A program made the position numbers and the translations under genes. Below are positions 50,698 through 58,867 of a DNA stretch of 64,000 bases, one piece after another. Under the pieces are notes generated by a model that saw only the letters and a program-made list of their open reading frames with translations, searched no databases and was not told the origin of the DNA. The stretch covers positions 3,348,001-3,412,000 of the forward strand of contig NZ_RDTE01000003.1 of assembly GCF_004125265.1 (NCBI RefSeq), in the 5' to 3' direction. The number at the start of each line of letters is the position of its first letter. Positions within the stretch are counted from its first letter, which is position 1. The stretch is from Streptomyces lydicus. GTDB taxonomy: Bacteria; Actinomycetota; Actinomycetes; Streptomycetales; Streptomycetaceae.

Positions 50698-50749
50698 ATC
50701 TCCGCCCCACATCTCCGCCCCGGATCTCCGCCCCGGATCTCCGCCCCGA
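50698..50749. repeat. 13-bp tandem repeats between trpS and the P450 gene
   Basis: Four head-to-tail copies of ATCTCCGCCCCGG (50698, 50711, 50724, 50737; the first ends AC and the last is one base short). The array ends 15-20 bp before the P450 ribosome site, in the divergent promoter region. Confidence 0.85.
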
Positions 50750-50765
50750 TCTGTGAGGACCGCCG

Positions 50766-52037
50766 ATGACCGACGACCGCCGCTCCGCCGCCCCGTCCGG
50801 TGCCGCCGCCTGCCCCGCAGGATCCGGCGGCGAGCCACACCCGCTCGCTCCCGGCGGCGCCGGCCGGGCCGCGGCCGATGCGCTGCTGCGGGCGGCCGGC
50901 GCGGTGGTCCCCGTCCTGCTGCCCGGGGAGGTGCCCGCCGTCGCGGTCACCCGCCACGAGGTGCTGCGCGAGGTCCTTGCGCACCCCGAAGTCACCAAGG
51001 ACGCCTGCCACTTCACCGCCCTGCACGACGGCACCGTGCCGCCCGGCTGGCCGCTGACCACCTTCGCCACCGTCGACGGGATGACCACCGCCGACGGGGC
51101 CGAGCACCGGCGGCTGCGCGGCCTGGTGACCAAGGTGTTCACCGGGCGGCGGGTGGCGGCGCTGCGGCCCCGGGTGGCGGCGCTGACGGCCGGGCTGCTG
51201 GACGGGCTGCCGGGGGCCGCCGCGGCCGACGGCACGGTGGAGCTGCGCCGGCACTTCGCCTATCCCCTGCCGATGAGCGTGATCTGTGAACTGCTGGGCG
51301 TGGACGCCGCGTTACGCGACCGGCTGCACGAGCTGTCGAACCTGATCGTCAGCACGGCGGACGGGGCGCAGGCCGCCCACCGCGAGATCATCGCCGTCCT
51401 CACCCGGGTCGCCGAGGCCCGGCGGGCGGACCCGGGCGACGATCTGACCAGCGCGCTGCTCGCCGCCCAGGAGGAGGACGGCGACCGGCTGAGCGCCGGG
51501 GAACTGGTCGGCACCCTGCTGCTGATGATCATTGCCGGGCACGAGACCACCCTCAACCTGATCACCAACGCGGTGCGGGCCCTGTGCACCGACCGCGGGC
51601 AGCTGGAGCTGGTGCAAGGCGGGCGGGCCACCTGGGACGACGTGGTCGAGGAGACCCTGCGCTACGACAGTCCGGTCGCCCACTTCCCGTTCCGCTACCC
51701 GGTCAGGGACCTGGAGATCGGCGGCACGGTCGTCCCCCGCGGCACGCCGATGCTGGCCTCCTACTCCGCGGCCGGCCGGGATCCGGACGCCTACGGCCCC
51801 GACGCGGACCGCTTCGACATCACCCGGCGGCCCGCCGCCCGGCACCTCTCCTTCGGCCACGGACCGCACTACTGTCTGGGCGCGCCGCTGGCCCGGCTGG
51901 AGGCGACCGTCGCCCTGGAGGCGCTGTTCACCCGTTATCCGGCGCTGGACCTCGCCGTCCCGGACGCGGAGCTGCCGCCGCACCCGAGCTTCGTCGGCAA
52001 CAGCACGCAGGTCCTGCCGGTGCGGCTCGGCGGCTGA
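50766..52037 (+). CDS. Cytochrome P450
   Basis: 423 aa, soluble actinobacterial type. The I-helix reads LLLMIIAGHETTLNLITNAV (A-G-x-E-T), the K-helix E-x-x-R is in VVEETLRYDS, and the heme loop is LSFGHGPHYCLGAPLARLE with the Cys ligand. It hydroxylates or oxidises a small molecule using separate ferredoxin; no ferredoxin gene is adjacent. Overall closest to CYP105/107-like proteins by inspection only. GAGGA precedes the ATG. Convergent with glyA across a strong terminator; it stands alone rather than in a biosynthetic cluster. Confidence 0.94.
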   Translation: MTDDRRSAAPSGAAACPAGSGGEPHPLAPGGAGRAAADALLRAAGAVVPVLLPGEVPAVAVTRHEVLREVLAHPEVTKDACHFTALHDGTVPPGWPLTTFATVDGMTTADGAEHRRLRGLVTKVFTGRRVAALRPRVAALTAGLLDGLPGAAAADGTVELRRHFAYPLPMSVICELLGVDAALRDRLHELSNLIVSTADGAQAAHREIIAVLTRVAEARRADPGDDLTSALLAAQEEDGDRLSAGELVGTLLLMIIAGHETTLNLITNAVRALCTDRGQLELVQGGRATWDDVVEETLRYDSPVAHFPFRYPVRDLEIGGTVVPRGTPMLASYSAAGRDPDAYGPDADRFDITRRPAARHLSFGHGPHYCLGAPLARLEATVALEALFTRYPALDLAVPDAELPPHPSFVGNSTQVLPVRLGG

Positions 52038-52040
52038 GCG

Positions 52041-52106
52041 CGGGGCGGAACGGGACGGCTCGCGGGGCGGGGCGAGGCGGCTCGCCGGCCGTCCCGTTCC
52101 GCCCCG
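52041..52106. terminator. Strong bidirectional terminator
   Basis: CGGGGCGGAACGGGACGGC (52041-52059) and its exact complement (52088-52106) form a 19-bp stem with a 28-nt loop, between the convergent P450 and glyA genes. Confidence 0.85.
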
Positions 52107-52132
52107 CCCATGCGGGTCCCGGCCCGCCGCCG

Positions 52133-53449
52133 TCAGTTGACCGGCAGCCCCGGCGCCGGGTAGCCGGCCATCAGGTCCGCGACCTCGCCGCGGATCACCG
52201 CCAGCGCCTCCTCGTCCCCCTTCGCCGCGGCCTGGACGCTGCGGTCGATCCACTCGGCGACCAGCGGCATCCGGTCCGTACCCAGCCCGCGGGAGGTGAG
52301 GGACGGGGTGCCGATGCGGATGCCGGAGGGGTCGAAGGGCTTGCGGGGGTCGAAGGGGACGGTGTTGTAGTTGACGACGATGCCGGCCCGGTCCAGCGCC
52401 TTCGCGGCGACCTTGCCCGGTACTTCCTTCGACGTGAGGTCGATCAGCACCAGGTGGTTGTCGGTGCCGCCGGAGACCAGGTCGTAGCCGCGGGCCAGCA
52501 GCGCCTCGGCGAGCGCCTTGGCGTTGGCGACGACGGCATGGGCGTAGTCACGGAAGGACGGGGCGGCCGCCTCACGCAGGGCGACCGCGATGGCGGCGGT
52601 GGTGTGGTTGTGCGGACCGCCCTGCAGACCGGGGAAGACGGCCTTGTCGACGGCCTTGGCATGGCTCGCCCGGGACATCAGCATGGCGCCGCGCGGGCCG
52701 CGCAGGGTCTTGTGGGTGGTGGTGGAGATGACGTCCGCGTGCGGGACGGGCGAGGGGTGGGCGCCGCCCGCGATCAGACCGGCGATATGGGCGATATCGG
52801 CGACGAGGACGGCGTCGACCTCCCGGGCGATCTCGCCGAACGCGGCGAAGTCGATGGTGCGCGGGACGGCGGTGCCGCCACAGAAGATGATCTTCGGGCG
52901 CTCCTTGCGGGCGAGGTCGCGCACCTCGTCGAAGTCGATCAGCGCGGTGTCGGGGCGTACGCCGTACTGGACGCCGCGGAACCAGCTGCCGGTGGCCGAC
53001 ACCCCCCAGCCGTGCGTGAGGTGACCGCCCATCGGCAGCGCCATGCCCAGCACGGTGTCGCCGGGCTCGGCGAAGGCGAGGTAGGCGGCGAGGTTGGCGG
53101 GCGAGCCGGAGTACGGCTGGACGTTGGCGTGCTCCACGCCGAAGACGGCCTTGGCCCGCTCGACGGCCAGCGTCTCGACGCGGTCGATGTTCTGCTGGCC
53201 TTCGTAGTAGCGACGGCCCGCGTACCCCTCGCTGTACTTGTTCTGCAGGACGGTGCCGGTGGCTTCCAGGACGGCGGCGGAGACGTAGTTCTCGCTGGGG
53301 ATCAGCCGCAGGGTGTCGGCCTGCAGCTGCTCCTCGGCGCCGACCAGCGCGGCCAGTTCGGGGTCGGCGGCGCTCAGCGCGGGATGCGGAAGGGACTGCG
53401 GAGTGCGGGACTGCGGGGTGCGGGGCTGTGACATGGGGGCCTGCGACAT
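52133..53449 (-). CDS. glyA: Serine hydroxymethyltransferase
   Basis: 438 aa. Features are RLIPSENYVSAAVLEATGTV, SEGYAGRRYYEGQQNID, QPYSGSPANLAAYLAF, the PLP Lys in STTTHKTLRGPRGAML, and GGTDNHLVLIDLTSKEVPGK. It converts serine and tetrahydrofolate to glycine and 5,10-methylene-THF. The first ~20 residues (MSQAPMSQPRTPQSRTPQSL) are a repetitive extension. ATG at 53449 with GGAGG 5 nt upstream. A ZTP riboswitch in its leader ties expression to one-carbon status. Confidence 0.96.
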   Translation of the reverse strand: MSQAPMSQPRTPQSRTPQSLPHPALSAADPELAALVGAEEQLQADTLRLIPSENYVSAAVLEATGTVLQNKYSEGYAGRRYYEGQQNIDRVETLAVERAKAVFGVEHANVQPYSGSPANLAAYLAFAEPGDTVLGMALPMGGHLTHGWGVSATGSWFRGVQYGVRPDTALIDFDEVRDLARKERPKIIFCGGTAVPRTIDFAAFGEIAREVDAVLVADIAHIAGLIAGGAHPSPVPHADVISTTTHKTLRGPRGAMLMSRASHAKAVDKAVFPGLQGGPHNHTTAAIAVALREAAAPSFRDYAHAVVANAKALAEALLARGYDLVSGGTDNHLVLIDLTSKEVPGKVAAKALDRAGIVVNYNTVPFDPRKPFDPSGIRIGTPSLTSRGLGTDRMPLVAEWIDRSVQAAAKGDEEALAVIRGEVADLMAGYPAPGLPVN

Positions 53450-53493
53450 GGCGTCCTCCGGGGCGGTCGATCGGTGATCCGGTCGTGGTCCCG

Positions 53494-53582
53494 GGGTGCC
53501 CAGGCGGGGCGGCACCTCGTGATGGTGGCCGCACACCGCTTCCTCGAGGTTGTTTCCCCGTACGCCAGTCGCGGTGCGCACC
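53494..53582 (-). promoter_or_regulatory. ZTP (pfl) riboswitch controlling glyA
   Basis: On the minus strand GCGCACCGC pairs with GCGGTGTGC and encloses the conserved GACTGGCG and a GGGG/CCTC helix. A linker is followed by the hallmark CCGCCTGGGCACC hairpin, whose CCGCC loop can form the pseudoknot with GGCG. These are the defining features of the ZTP/ZMP riboswitch class, known upstream of glyA and other folate genes. A -10 candidate (TAGACT, complement of 53588-53593) puts transcription start at the aptamer 5' end. No terminator is evident between aptamer and ATG, so translational control is likely. Confidence 0.85.
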
Positions 53583-53711
53583 AGAGAGTCTAGGACACCC
53601 TCCGGCGCCTTTCCGGCGGATCTTCGCAGGGCCGGTGGCGCGGGGCGGGCGCGACAATGGAAGGGGACGCGGCACCGCCCGCGCCCCACGCTCTACCGAA
53701 CGGAGTCACCG

Positions 53712-54917
53712 GTGACATCCACGGAACGCGGCATCGCCGCCGCCGAGGCCCACAGCGCGCACAACTACCACCCGCTGCCCGTCGTCGTGGCCACCGCCGA
53801 GGGTGCCTGGGTGACGGATGTGGCGGGCCGGCGCTACCTGGACATGCTCGCCGGGTACTCCGCGCTGAACTTCGGGCACGGCAACCGCCGGCTGCTCGAC
53901 GCGGCCAGGGCCCAGCTGGAGCGGGTCACGCTCACCTCGCGCGCCTTCCATCACGACCGGTTCGGCGACTTCTGTACGCAGCTGGCCGCGCTGTGCGGGA
54001 TGGAGCTGGTGCTCCCGATGAACACCGGCGCCGAGGCGGTCGAGACGGCGGTGAAGACGGCCCGTAAGTGGGGCTACCAGGTCAAGGGCGTCCCGGACGG
54101 CCGGGCGAAGATCATCGTCGCGGACCACAACTTCCACGGCCGGACGACCACCATCGTCTCCTTCTCCACCGACCCCGAGGCGCGCGCCGGCTTCGGCCCG
54201 TACACCCCCGGTTTCGAGATCGTCCCCTACGGCGACCTGGCCGCGATGGAGGCCGCCCTCGACGATCACACGGTCGCGGTGCTGCTGGAGCCGATCCAGG
54301 GCGAGGCCGGAGTGCTGGTGCCGCCGCCGGGCTATCTGGCGGGCGTACGGGAGCTGACCCGCAGCCGGAACGTGCTGTTCATCGCCGACGAGATCCAGTC
54401 GGGGCTGGGCCGCACCGGCCGGACCTTCGCCTGTGAGCACGAGGACGTGGTCCCCGACATGTATGTGCTGGGCAAGGCTCTGGGCGGCGGTGTGGTGCCG
54501 GTGTCGGCGGTGGTGTCCTCCCGTGAGGTGCTGGGCGTCTTCGCGCCGGGCGAGCATGGCTCGACGTTCGGCGGGAACCCGCTCGCCTGCGCGGTGGCGC
54601 TGGAGGTGCTGGCGATGCTGCGGACCGGCGAGTTCCAGCAGCAGGCCACGGAGCTCGGCGAGCATCTGCACAGCGAACTGGGGCTGCTGGTGGGCGGCGG
54701 CGCGGTGGACGCGGTACGCGGCCGCGGTCTGTGGGCCGGAGTGGACATCAACCCGTCCCGCGGCACCGGCCGGGAGATCTCCGAACGGCTGCTGGCGCGC
54801 GGGGTGCTGGCCAAGGACACCCATGGCGCGACCATCCGCCTCGCCCCGCCGCTGGTGATCAGCAAGGAGGACCTGGACTGGGGGCTGGACCAGCTGCGCG
54901 GCGTGCTGGAGGGGTGA
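53712..54917 (+). CDS. rocD: Ornithine aminotransferase
   Basis: 401 aa, class III PLP aminotransferase. It has NYHPLPVVVATAEGAWVTDV, LVLPMNTGAEAVETAVKTAR (typical of OAT), FHGRTTTIVSFSTDPEARAG, DEIQSGLGRTGRTFACEHED and PLP Lys in VLGKALGGGVVPVSAVV. It converts ornithine to glutamate semialdehyde for arginine catabolism or proline synthesis. The GTG start at 53712 follows CGGAG and fits the family N-terminus. It diverges from glyA, with the riboswitch in between. Confidence 0.94.
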   Translation: MTSTERGIAAAEAHSAHNYHPLPVVVATAEGAWVTDVAGRRYLDMLAGYSALNFGHGNRRLLDAARAQLERVTLTSRAFHHDRFGDFCTQLAALCGMELVLPMNTGAEAVETAVKTARKWGYQVKGVPDGRAKIIVADHNFHGRTTTIVSFSTDPEARAGFGPYTPGFEIVPYGDLAAMEAALDDHTVAVLLEPIQGEAGVLVPPPGYLAGVRELTRSRNVLFIADEIQSGLGRTGRTFACEHEDVVPDMYVLGKALGGGVVPVSAVVSSREVLGVFAPGEHGSTFGGNPLACAVALEVLAMLRTGEFQQQATELGEHLHSELGLLVGGGAVDAVRGRGLWAGVDINPSRGTGREISERLLARGVLAKDTHGATIRLAPPLVISKEDLDWGLDQLRGVLEG

Positions 54918-54954
54918 GGCGGGGGCGGATACGGGCTTCCCGTGTGCCGTCCTC

Positions 54955-56295
54955 CTAGGCCAGGAGCGAGGCCGGGGTGACGAGCCGGGCCCGTTCGTGG
55001 AGTTCCCGGGCGGCGTGGTTCTTGAGGTGGGGGCGGATGAGCGTGAACATCTTCCCCATGCGCCGGTCGACCCTCCCGCTTTGCACCAGGGGATATTCGT
55101 CCAGCGCTTCATTCCATGTCGCACAAGCCGCTTCCAGGTGCCCCACCTCAAGTTGGAATTCGGCGAGGGTGGCCCGTTCCTTCACCCGGGACCGGCGGTA
55201 GATGTCGTAACACAACCTGTCCGATTCCCGCATCGCCGCAACGGCTCCGGGAAGGTCTCCCAACTCATGGCGAACGTGGCTGATGTGGTAGTGCAGAGCT
55301 GAGGGGTCATAGGAGCCAAAGGCTTTCGCTTGCGCCTCGGCCTTTTCCATGGAGATTTCGGCCTCTTTGAGATGTGTCAGGGCCTTGTGGTTATCTCCTG
55401 TTTGCGCAGCGGCATGTGCCTGCTGGCCCGCAAGGAAGGCGAGCATACGCGGGCCCGCTTGCGGAGAGGCGGCGGCAGCGGCATCGGCCAGTCGCATGGC
55501 TTCGCGGCCATGCCCCAGGTCAACTGCCTGCACACTCATCCCCCGCAGTGTCGTGCAATACGTGAGGTGGTCCTCCGAGGCTCCGGCCAGCTCCAACGCC
55601 TTCAGGTAATACTTCTGTCCCAGCCCCTCCACGCCCTCATCCACCGCCATGTATCCGGTGAGATAGCACAGGTCGGAGGCTGCCGACAGCATTGCCTTGC
55701 GTACCGATTCCGGCGCCTCGGCCCGCAGGTACGGAGCCACCGTATTGACGAGAAATGCCGCAGCCATGGGGCGAGCGTGACGTCCGCCGAATTGGTCGTC
55801 GAGTTCCGAGATCCGTTCGGTCATGGCAATGACCATGTCGACCTCTGGCATGCCGATGCGCTGAAGCGGGACGGCTTGCACCGCTTCCATCCGTCCCACC
55901 ACATCCGGCCAATTGGGCACGGTCAGCGCAACGGAAAAGAGCCCTATACCGAGAACGCTGCGGCGCGAGGGATCCATGTCTCCCCTACCGAGGTCGATCA
56001 GCCCTTCCACCGCGCCCGCAGTGACGTGCGAGCCACTGGCAGGGGCAGGAAATCCGGCCTCGACGTGCGTGACCGGACGCCCCAGCTTCCGCGCCAGGGC
56101 CTCCACGATCAGCGGTCTGACCTGCTCCTTCGGCAGGTGCCCCTGACACCACTGATGGGCCGACGGCTCGCGGTACTTGAGCGGGGTTCCTCGCTCGGTG
56201 CCGATGCGGTTCACGGCCTGGACGAACTGCCGCAGCGTCCAGCCGGTCTGCCGGTAGAGCCGTTCCAGGTGCCGGTTCGGTTCCCGAGTGCCCAC
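54955..56295 (-). CDS. HTH/TPR regulatory protein (NsdA-like)
   Basis: 446 aa. The N-terminal HTH-like region includes HLERLYRQTGWTLRQFVQAV and SAHQWCQGHLPKEQVRPLIV. At ~109-128 is the RRSVLGIGLFSVALTVP segment common to this family (Tat-like in appearance but internal). The remainder is TPR-type helical repeats (SEDHLTYCTTLRGMSVQAVD, LGDLPGAVAAMRESDRLCYD, EVGHLEAACATWNEALDEYP). It resembles the Streptomyces differentiation regulator NsdA in layout. Presumed cytoplasmic regulator sensing a partner through its TPRs. It diverges from a small gene at 56486; the 190-bp gap holds AT-rich promoter-like sequence. Confidence 0.8.
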   Translation of the reverse strand: MGTREPNRHLERLYRQTGWTLRQFVQAVNRIGTERGTPLKYREPSAHQWCQGHLPKEQVRPLIVEALARKLGRPVTHVEAGFPAPASGSHVTAGAVEGLIDLGRGDMDPSRRSVLGIGLFSVALTVPNWPDVVGRMEAVQAVPLQRIGMPEVDMVIAMTERISELDDQFGGRHARPMAAAFLVNTVAPYLRAEAPESVRKAMLSAASDLCYLTGYMAVDEGVEGLGQKYYLKALELAGASEDHLTYCTTLRGMSVQAVDLGHGREAMRLADAAAAASPQAGPRMLAFLAGQQAHAAAQTGDNHKALTHLKEAEISMEKAEAQAKAFGSYDPSALHYHISHVRHELGDLPGAVAAMRESDRLCYDIYRRSRVKERATLAEFQLEVGHLEAACATWNEALDEYPLVQSGRVDRRMGKMFTLIRPHLKNHAARELHERARLVTPASLLA

Positions 56296-56485
56296 TAGCC
56301 CTCAACTCCCCGATGTGCGCGAGCGATTAAAGCTCTTAAAAGCCGCTTCCACTGCCACCGTACCGCTGGGCGTAGCGGACCGGTTGCCCAGAGCGAGGAA
56401 GGCCCCCTCACCAAACGAAGAGGACCCCCGCGACCGTGGTGGAACGGCCCGGGGCGTGGCCCTCAACTACAAGGGAGTTGATGAC

Positions 56486-56797
56486 ATGTCCAACGCTACA
56501 GCGAGGGACTTCGTCCGGCTGCTGCCGTGGACCAGCCCGGACGGGAAACCGTGCTTCCTGGCAGGCGACGGGACCGGATATGTCTCCCGCATCGCCGACC
56601 GGATCGAGGAAGAGCAGCTCTGCTCGGCCGACGATCTCATCGACGAAGCCCGCCACCTGCTCGCCGGACGGGCGTGGACACCCGGGGAACTGCACCTGCT
56701 GGCCGTCGAATTGACCGCACACCTTGCCGATGTGCGCCGGGTGGCCGAGAGCCGGGGCGAGCGCTTGGCCGCCCTCGGGCCTACCTCCGTCAAGTAG
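56486..56797 (+). CDS. Small hypothetical protein adjoining TPR regulators
   Basis: 103 aa starting MSNATARDFVRLLPWTSPDG, mostly helical and acidic, with CFLAGDGTGYVSRIADRIEE and LAVELTAHLADVRRVAESRG. AAGGGAG precedes the ATG by ~8 nt. Small proteins of this kind are often encoded next to HTH/TPR regulators in Streptomyces and may be their partner; this is inference from position. No cysteine cluster apart from two isolated Cys, and no TM segment. Confidence 0.75.
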   Translation: MSNATARDFVRLLPWTSPDGKPCFLAGDGTGYVSRIADRIEEEQLCSADDLIDEARHLLAGRAWTPGELHLLAVELTAHLADVRRVAESRGERLAALGPTSVK

Positions 56798-56900
56798 GCG
56801 GCTTCCGCGGCGAGGGCCTTGCCGCCGGAACGCCGGTAGCGGGTGCGGTCGTCGTCCGGTCCGCGATCGGGCACGATCGGCCGGACAGAAGTTGCTCACA

Positions 56901-58058
56901 TCAGGCGCCGGCGAGGAAGTCGATGGCGCGTGCGTCCAGTTCGGCCGCGCAGCGTACGCCGCGGGTGCGGAAGCGGGCGAGGTCGCCGCGCATGCGGGCC
57001 ACCGCCTTACGGGTGCGGACGGACCGTACGCCGTCCATGTGATCCAGGGCCCGGTTCCAGGTGGCGCACGCTTGCTCGATCTGACCGCGCTTGAGCTGCA
57101 TTTCGGCGCCTGCGACCAGGTCCAGGGCGACGATGCGCGCGTAGGTCCCGGCCGGGCGGGCCCCGGCGGCACGGCTGTATTGCTCGGCGGCGGTCCGGTG
57201 GTCGCCGAGCGTCTCGTAGACCTTGGCGTTGCGCGAGTACACCGATGCGGCCGGAGGTCCCCAGGCCAGGGCCCAGAACGGCACTTCGTCGCCGGGGCCG
57301 GCGGTCAGCAGGACGCTCGCCCGCTCGGCTTCGGCGAGGGCGGCCGTGCGCTGTCCGGCCTTGGCGAGGGTGTGGGCGTGGACGACGCGGAACAGGGATT
57401 CCGTCTGGGTATCAACTTTCCCCTTGGCGCGATTCAGTCCTGTCTGTGCCAGGCCGAGGCAGTGTTCGGGCCGGTGCAGCTTGAGCCCTTGCATAGCCAT
57501 CGTGCGCATCACGAACCCGTCGTGCCCGGGGACTTCGGATTCGACGGCGAGTGCGTAGGACTGAAGGTAGTAGCGCTGTGCGAGCCCCTGCTGGCCTGCG
57601 TCGTAGGACTTCCAGCCCAGTAGGTGCACGCCACGGGAGGCGGCGGAGAGCATGTGCCGGCGGATTTCCCCTGTGCGGAAGCGCCCCCGGCACAGAGGGG
57701 CGACGTCGTCGCGAAGGTACTGCACGAGTGCGCTGCGGCCGTGTTGACCGCCGTGGCGTTCGTCCATCTCGGAGAAGGCGCGCACCATGTCGCGCACGGC
57801 GGTGACCTCGGCCATGCCGACGACGTGACCGGAGCGGGCCGCAGTGGTGCGGTCGGCGATCTCCTGCACGTGGGTCAGGGGCAGGGCAGCGACGGCCACC
57901 GAGTACGCGGAGGACGTGAGGAAACGTCGCCGGTCCAACTCGAACCTCCACATCGGCAGCAGGGCGTCGATCGGGTCGGCCCCGAGGGCCAGCCCGATGC
58001 TGTCATCCTCCTCAGGGGAACGCAGCATCACCGACGCCGAGGCCGGCAGCGCGCCCAA
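56901..58058 (-). CDS. TPR protein, paralogue of the NsdA-like regulator without HTH
   Basis: Up to 385 aa. It shares the ...DRRRFLTSSAYSVAVAALPL segment, the TPR body (RTMAMQGLKLHRPEHCLGLA, SRNAKVYETLGDHRTAAEQY) and the EQACATWNRALDHMDGVRSV ending with the protein at 54955. The N-terminal ~75 residues that form the HTH there are absent. Starts are uncertain: TTG 58058, ATG 58028 or ATG 57953. With ATG 57953 the protein would begin MWRFELDRRRFLTSSAYSVA, which looks like a Tat signal peptide. It is either a truncated regulator or an HTH-less (even exported) derivative. Confidence 0.72.
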   Translation of the reverse strand: MGALPASASVMLRSPEEDDSIGLALGADPIDALLPMWRFELDRRRFLTSSAYSVAVAALPLTHVQEIADRTTAARSGHVVGMAEVTAVRDMVRAFSEMDERHGGQHGRSALVQYLRDDVAPLCRGRFRTGEIRRHMLSAASRGVHLLGWKSYDAGQQGLAQRYYLQSYALAVESEVPGHDGFVMRTMAMQGLKLHRPEHCLGLAQTGLNRAKGKVDTQTESLFRVVHAHTLAKAGQRTAALAEAERASVLLTAGPGDEVPFWALAWGPPAASVYSRNAKVYETLGDHRTAAEQYSRAAGARPAGTYARIVALDLVAGAEMQLKRGQIEQACATWNRALDHMDGVRSVRTRKAVARMRGDLARFRTRGVRCAAELDARAIDFLAGA

Positions 58059-58096
58059 CTACCAACCAATGTCCGGCGTCTGGCGCCCGCCGCCCG

Positions 58097-58726
58097 TCAC
58101 GTGTTGTCGCGGGCCGCGGCGACGATCCGGTCGAGTTCTTCGCGGTTCCAGGTGAATGAGCCGTCGTCCAGCGCGGCGAGGATGCCGTCCACCCATGCCA
58201 GTTCGGCCTGGGTGACCGCGCGCAGGTATTCGCTCTCGATCAGGGCGACTCTCGGGAGGGCGCCGACTTCGGCCTCGCTCGTGGGTTCAGCGGCGAGTTC
58301 GGCGTCGAGTTCGGTGAGGCGTCGGGCGAGGTGGTCGCGCCGCTGGTGGAGCAGGTCCTGGGTGGCCTGCGGGGTGAGTACCGGCAGGAAGGACAGTGCG
58401 GCGGGGAACTCGGGGTACTCGTTGCGGGGCGTCGACAGGATCTCGGCCATCCACTGGCGGGCGGCCGCCCGTCCCGCGTCGGTGAGGCGGTAGGTGGTGC
58501 GTTCGGGGTAGCGCTCGTCGCGCTCGGTGCTGCCGACGGCGATCAGTCCGGCGTCTTCCAGGCGGGCGATCGTGCGGTACAGGCCGGCGCGCTGGCCGAC
58601 GTTGACGACCTGGTCCTTGCCCCACTGCTTGATCAGGCGCTGGATGCCGTAGGGGTGCAGCGGGCCGGACTCCAGCAGGCCCAGGACCGCCAGGGCCAGG
58701 GGGGAACGGCGGAATGTCGAGGTCAC
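58097..58726 (-). CDS. PadR family transcriptional regulator
   Basis: About 209 aa. The winged HTH includes SPLALAVLGLLESGPLHPYG, QRAGLYRTIARLEDAGLIAV and YPERTTYRLTDAGRAAARQW. A C-terminal Vir-like helical domain includes LHQRRDHLARRLTELDAELA. It is divergent from the FAD monooxygenase, with paired operators between, and is the likely repressor. GTG 58726 gives the family N-terminus; no Shine-Dalgarno is seen. A start at 58759 would overlap the first operator. Confidence 0.88.
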   Translation of the reverse strand: MTSTFRRSPLALAVLGLLESGPLHPYGIQRLIKQWGKDQVVNVGQRAGLYRTIARLEDAGLIAVGSTERDERYPERTTYRLTDAGRAAARQWMAEILSTPRNEYPEFPAALSFLPVLTPQATQDLLHQRRDHLARRLTELDAELAAEPTSEAEVGALPRVALIESEYLRAVTQAELAWVDGILAALDDGSFTWNREELDRIVAAARDNT

Positions 58727-58757
58727 GGGGCGACGGTACACCGGATACCGGCACCAC

Positions 58758-58809
58758 AACTAGTCGCAGCACAGTTAGGCACGTCGTGATTAGTTGCAGT
58801 GCACCTAGG
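58758..58809. promoter_or_regulatory. Two PadR-type operators upstream of the FAD monooxygenase
   Basis: A 22-bp element occurs at 58758-58779 and 58788-58809 with a shared pattern A-TAGT-GCAG--CA--TAGG. The second contains the dyad TAGTTGCAGTGCACCTA (58791-58807), near-perfect around its central base. Starts are 30 bp apart, about three helical turns, so dimers would bind the same face. Confidence 0.7.
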
Positions 58810-58867
58810 TGTCATGTCACTATCCCGGTCCTCGGCTGTTCCTCTTCAGGAAGGAACCGGAAAATCC

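Noticed and set aside
54955..56295. RRSVLGIGLFSVALTVP as a Tat signal in the HTH/TPR protein
   Set aside because: It is internal (about residue 110), preceded by an intact HTH-like region, and seems to be a family feature rather than an export signal here.
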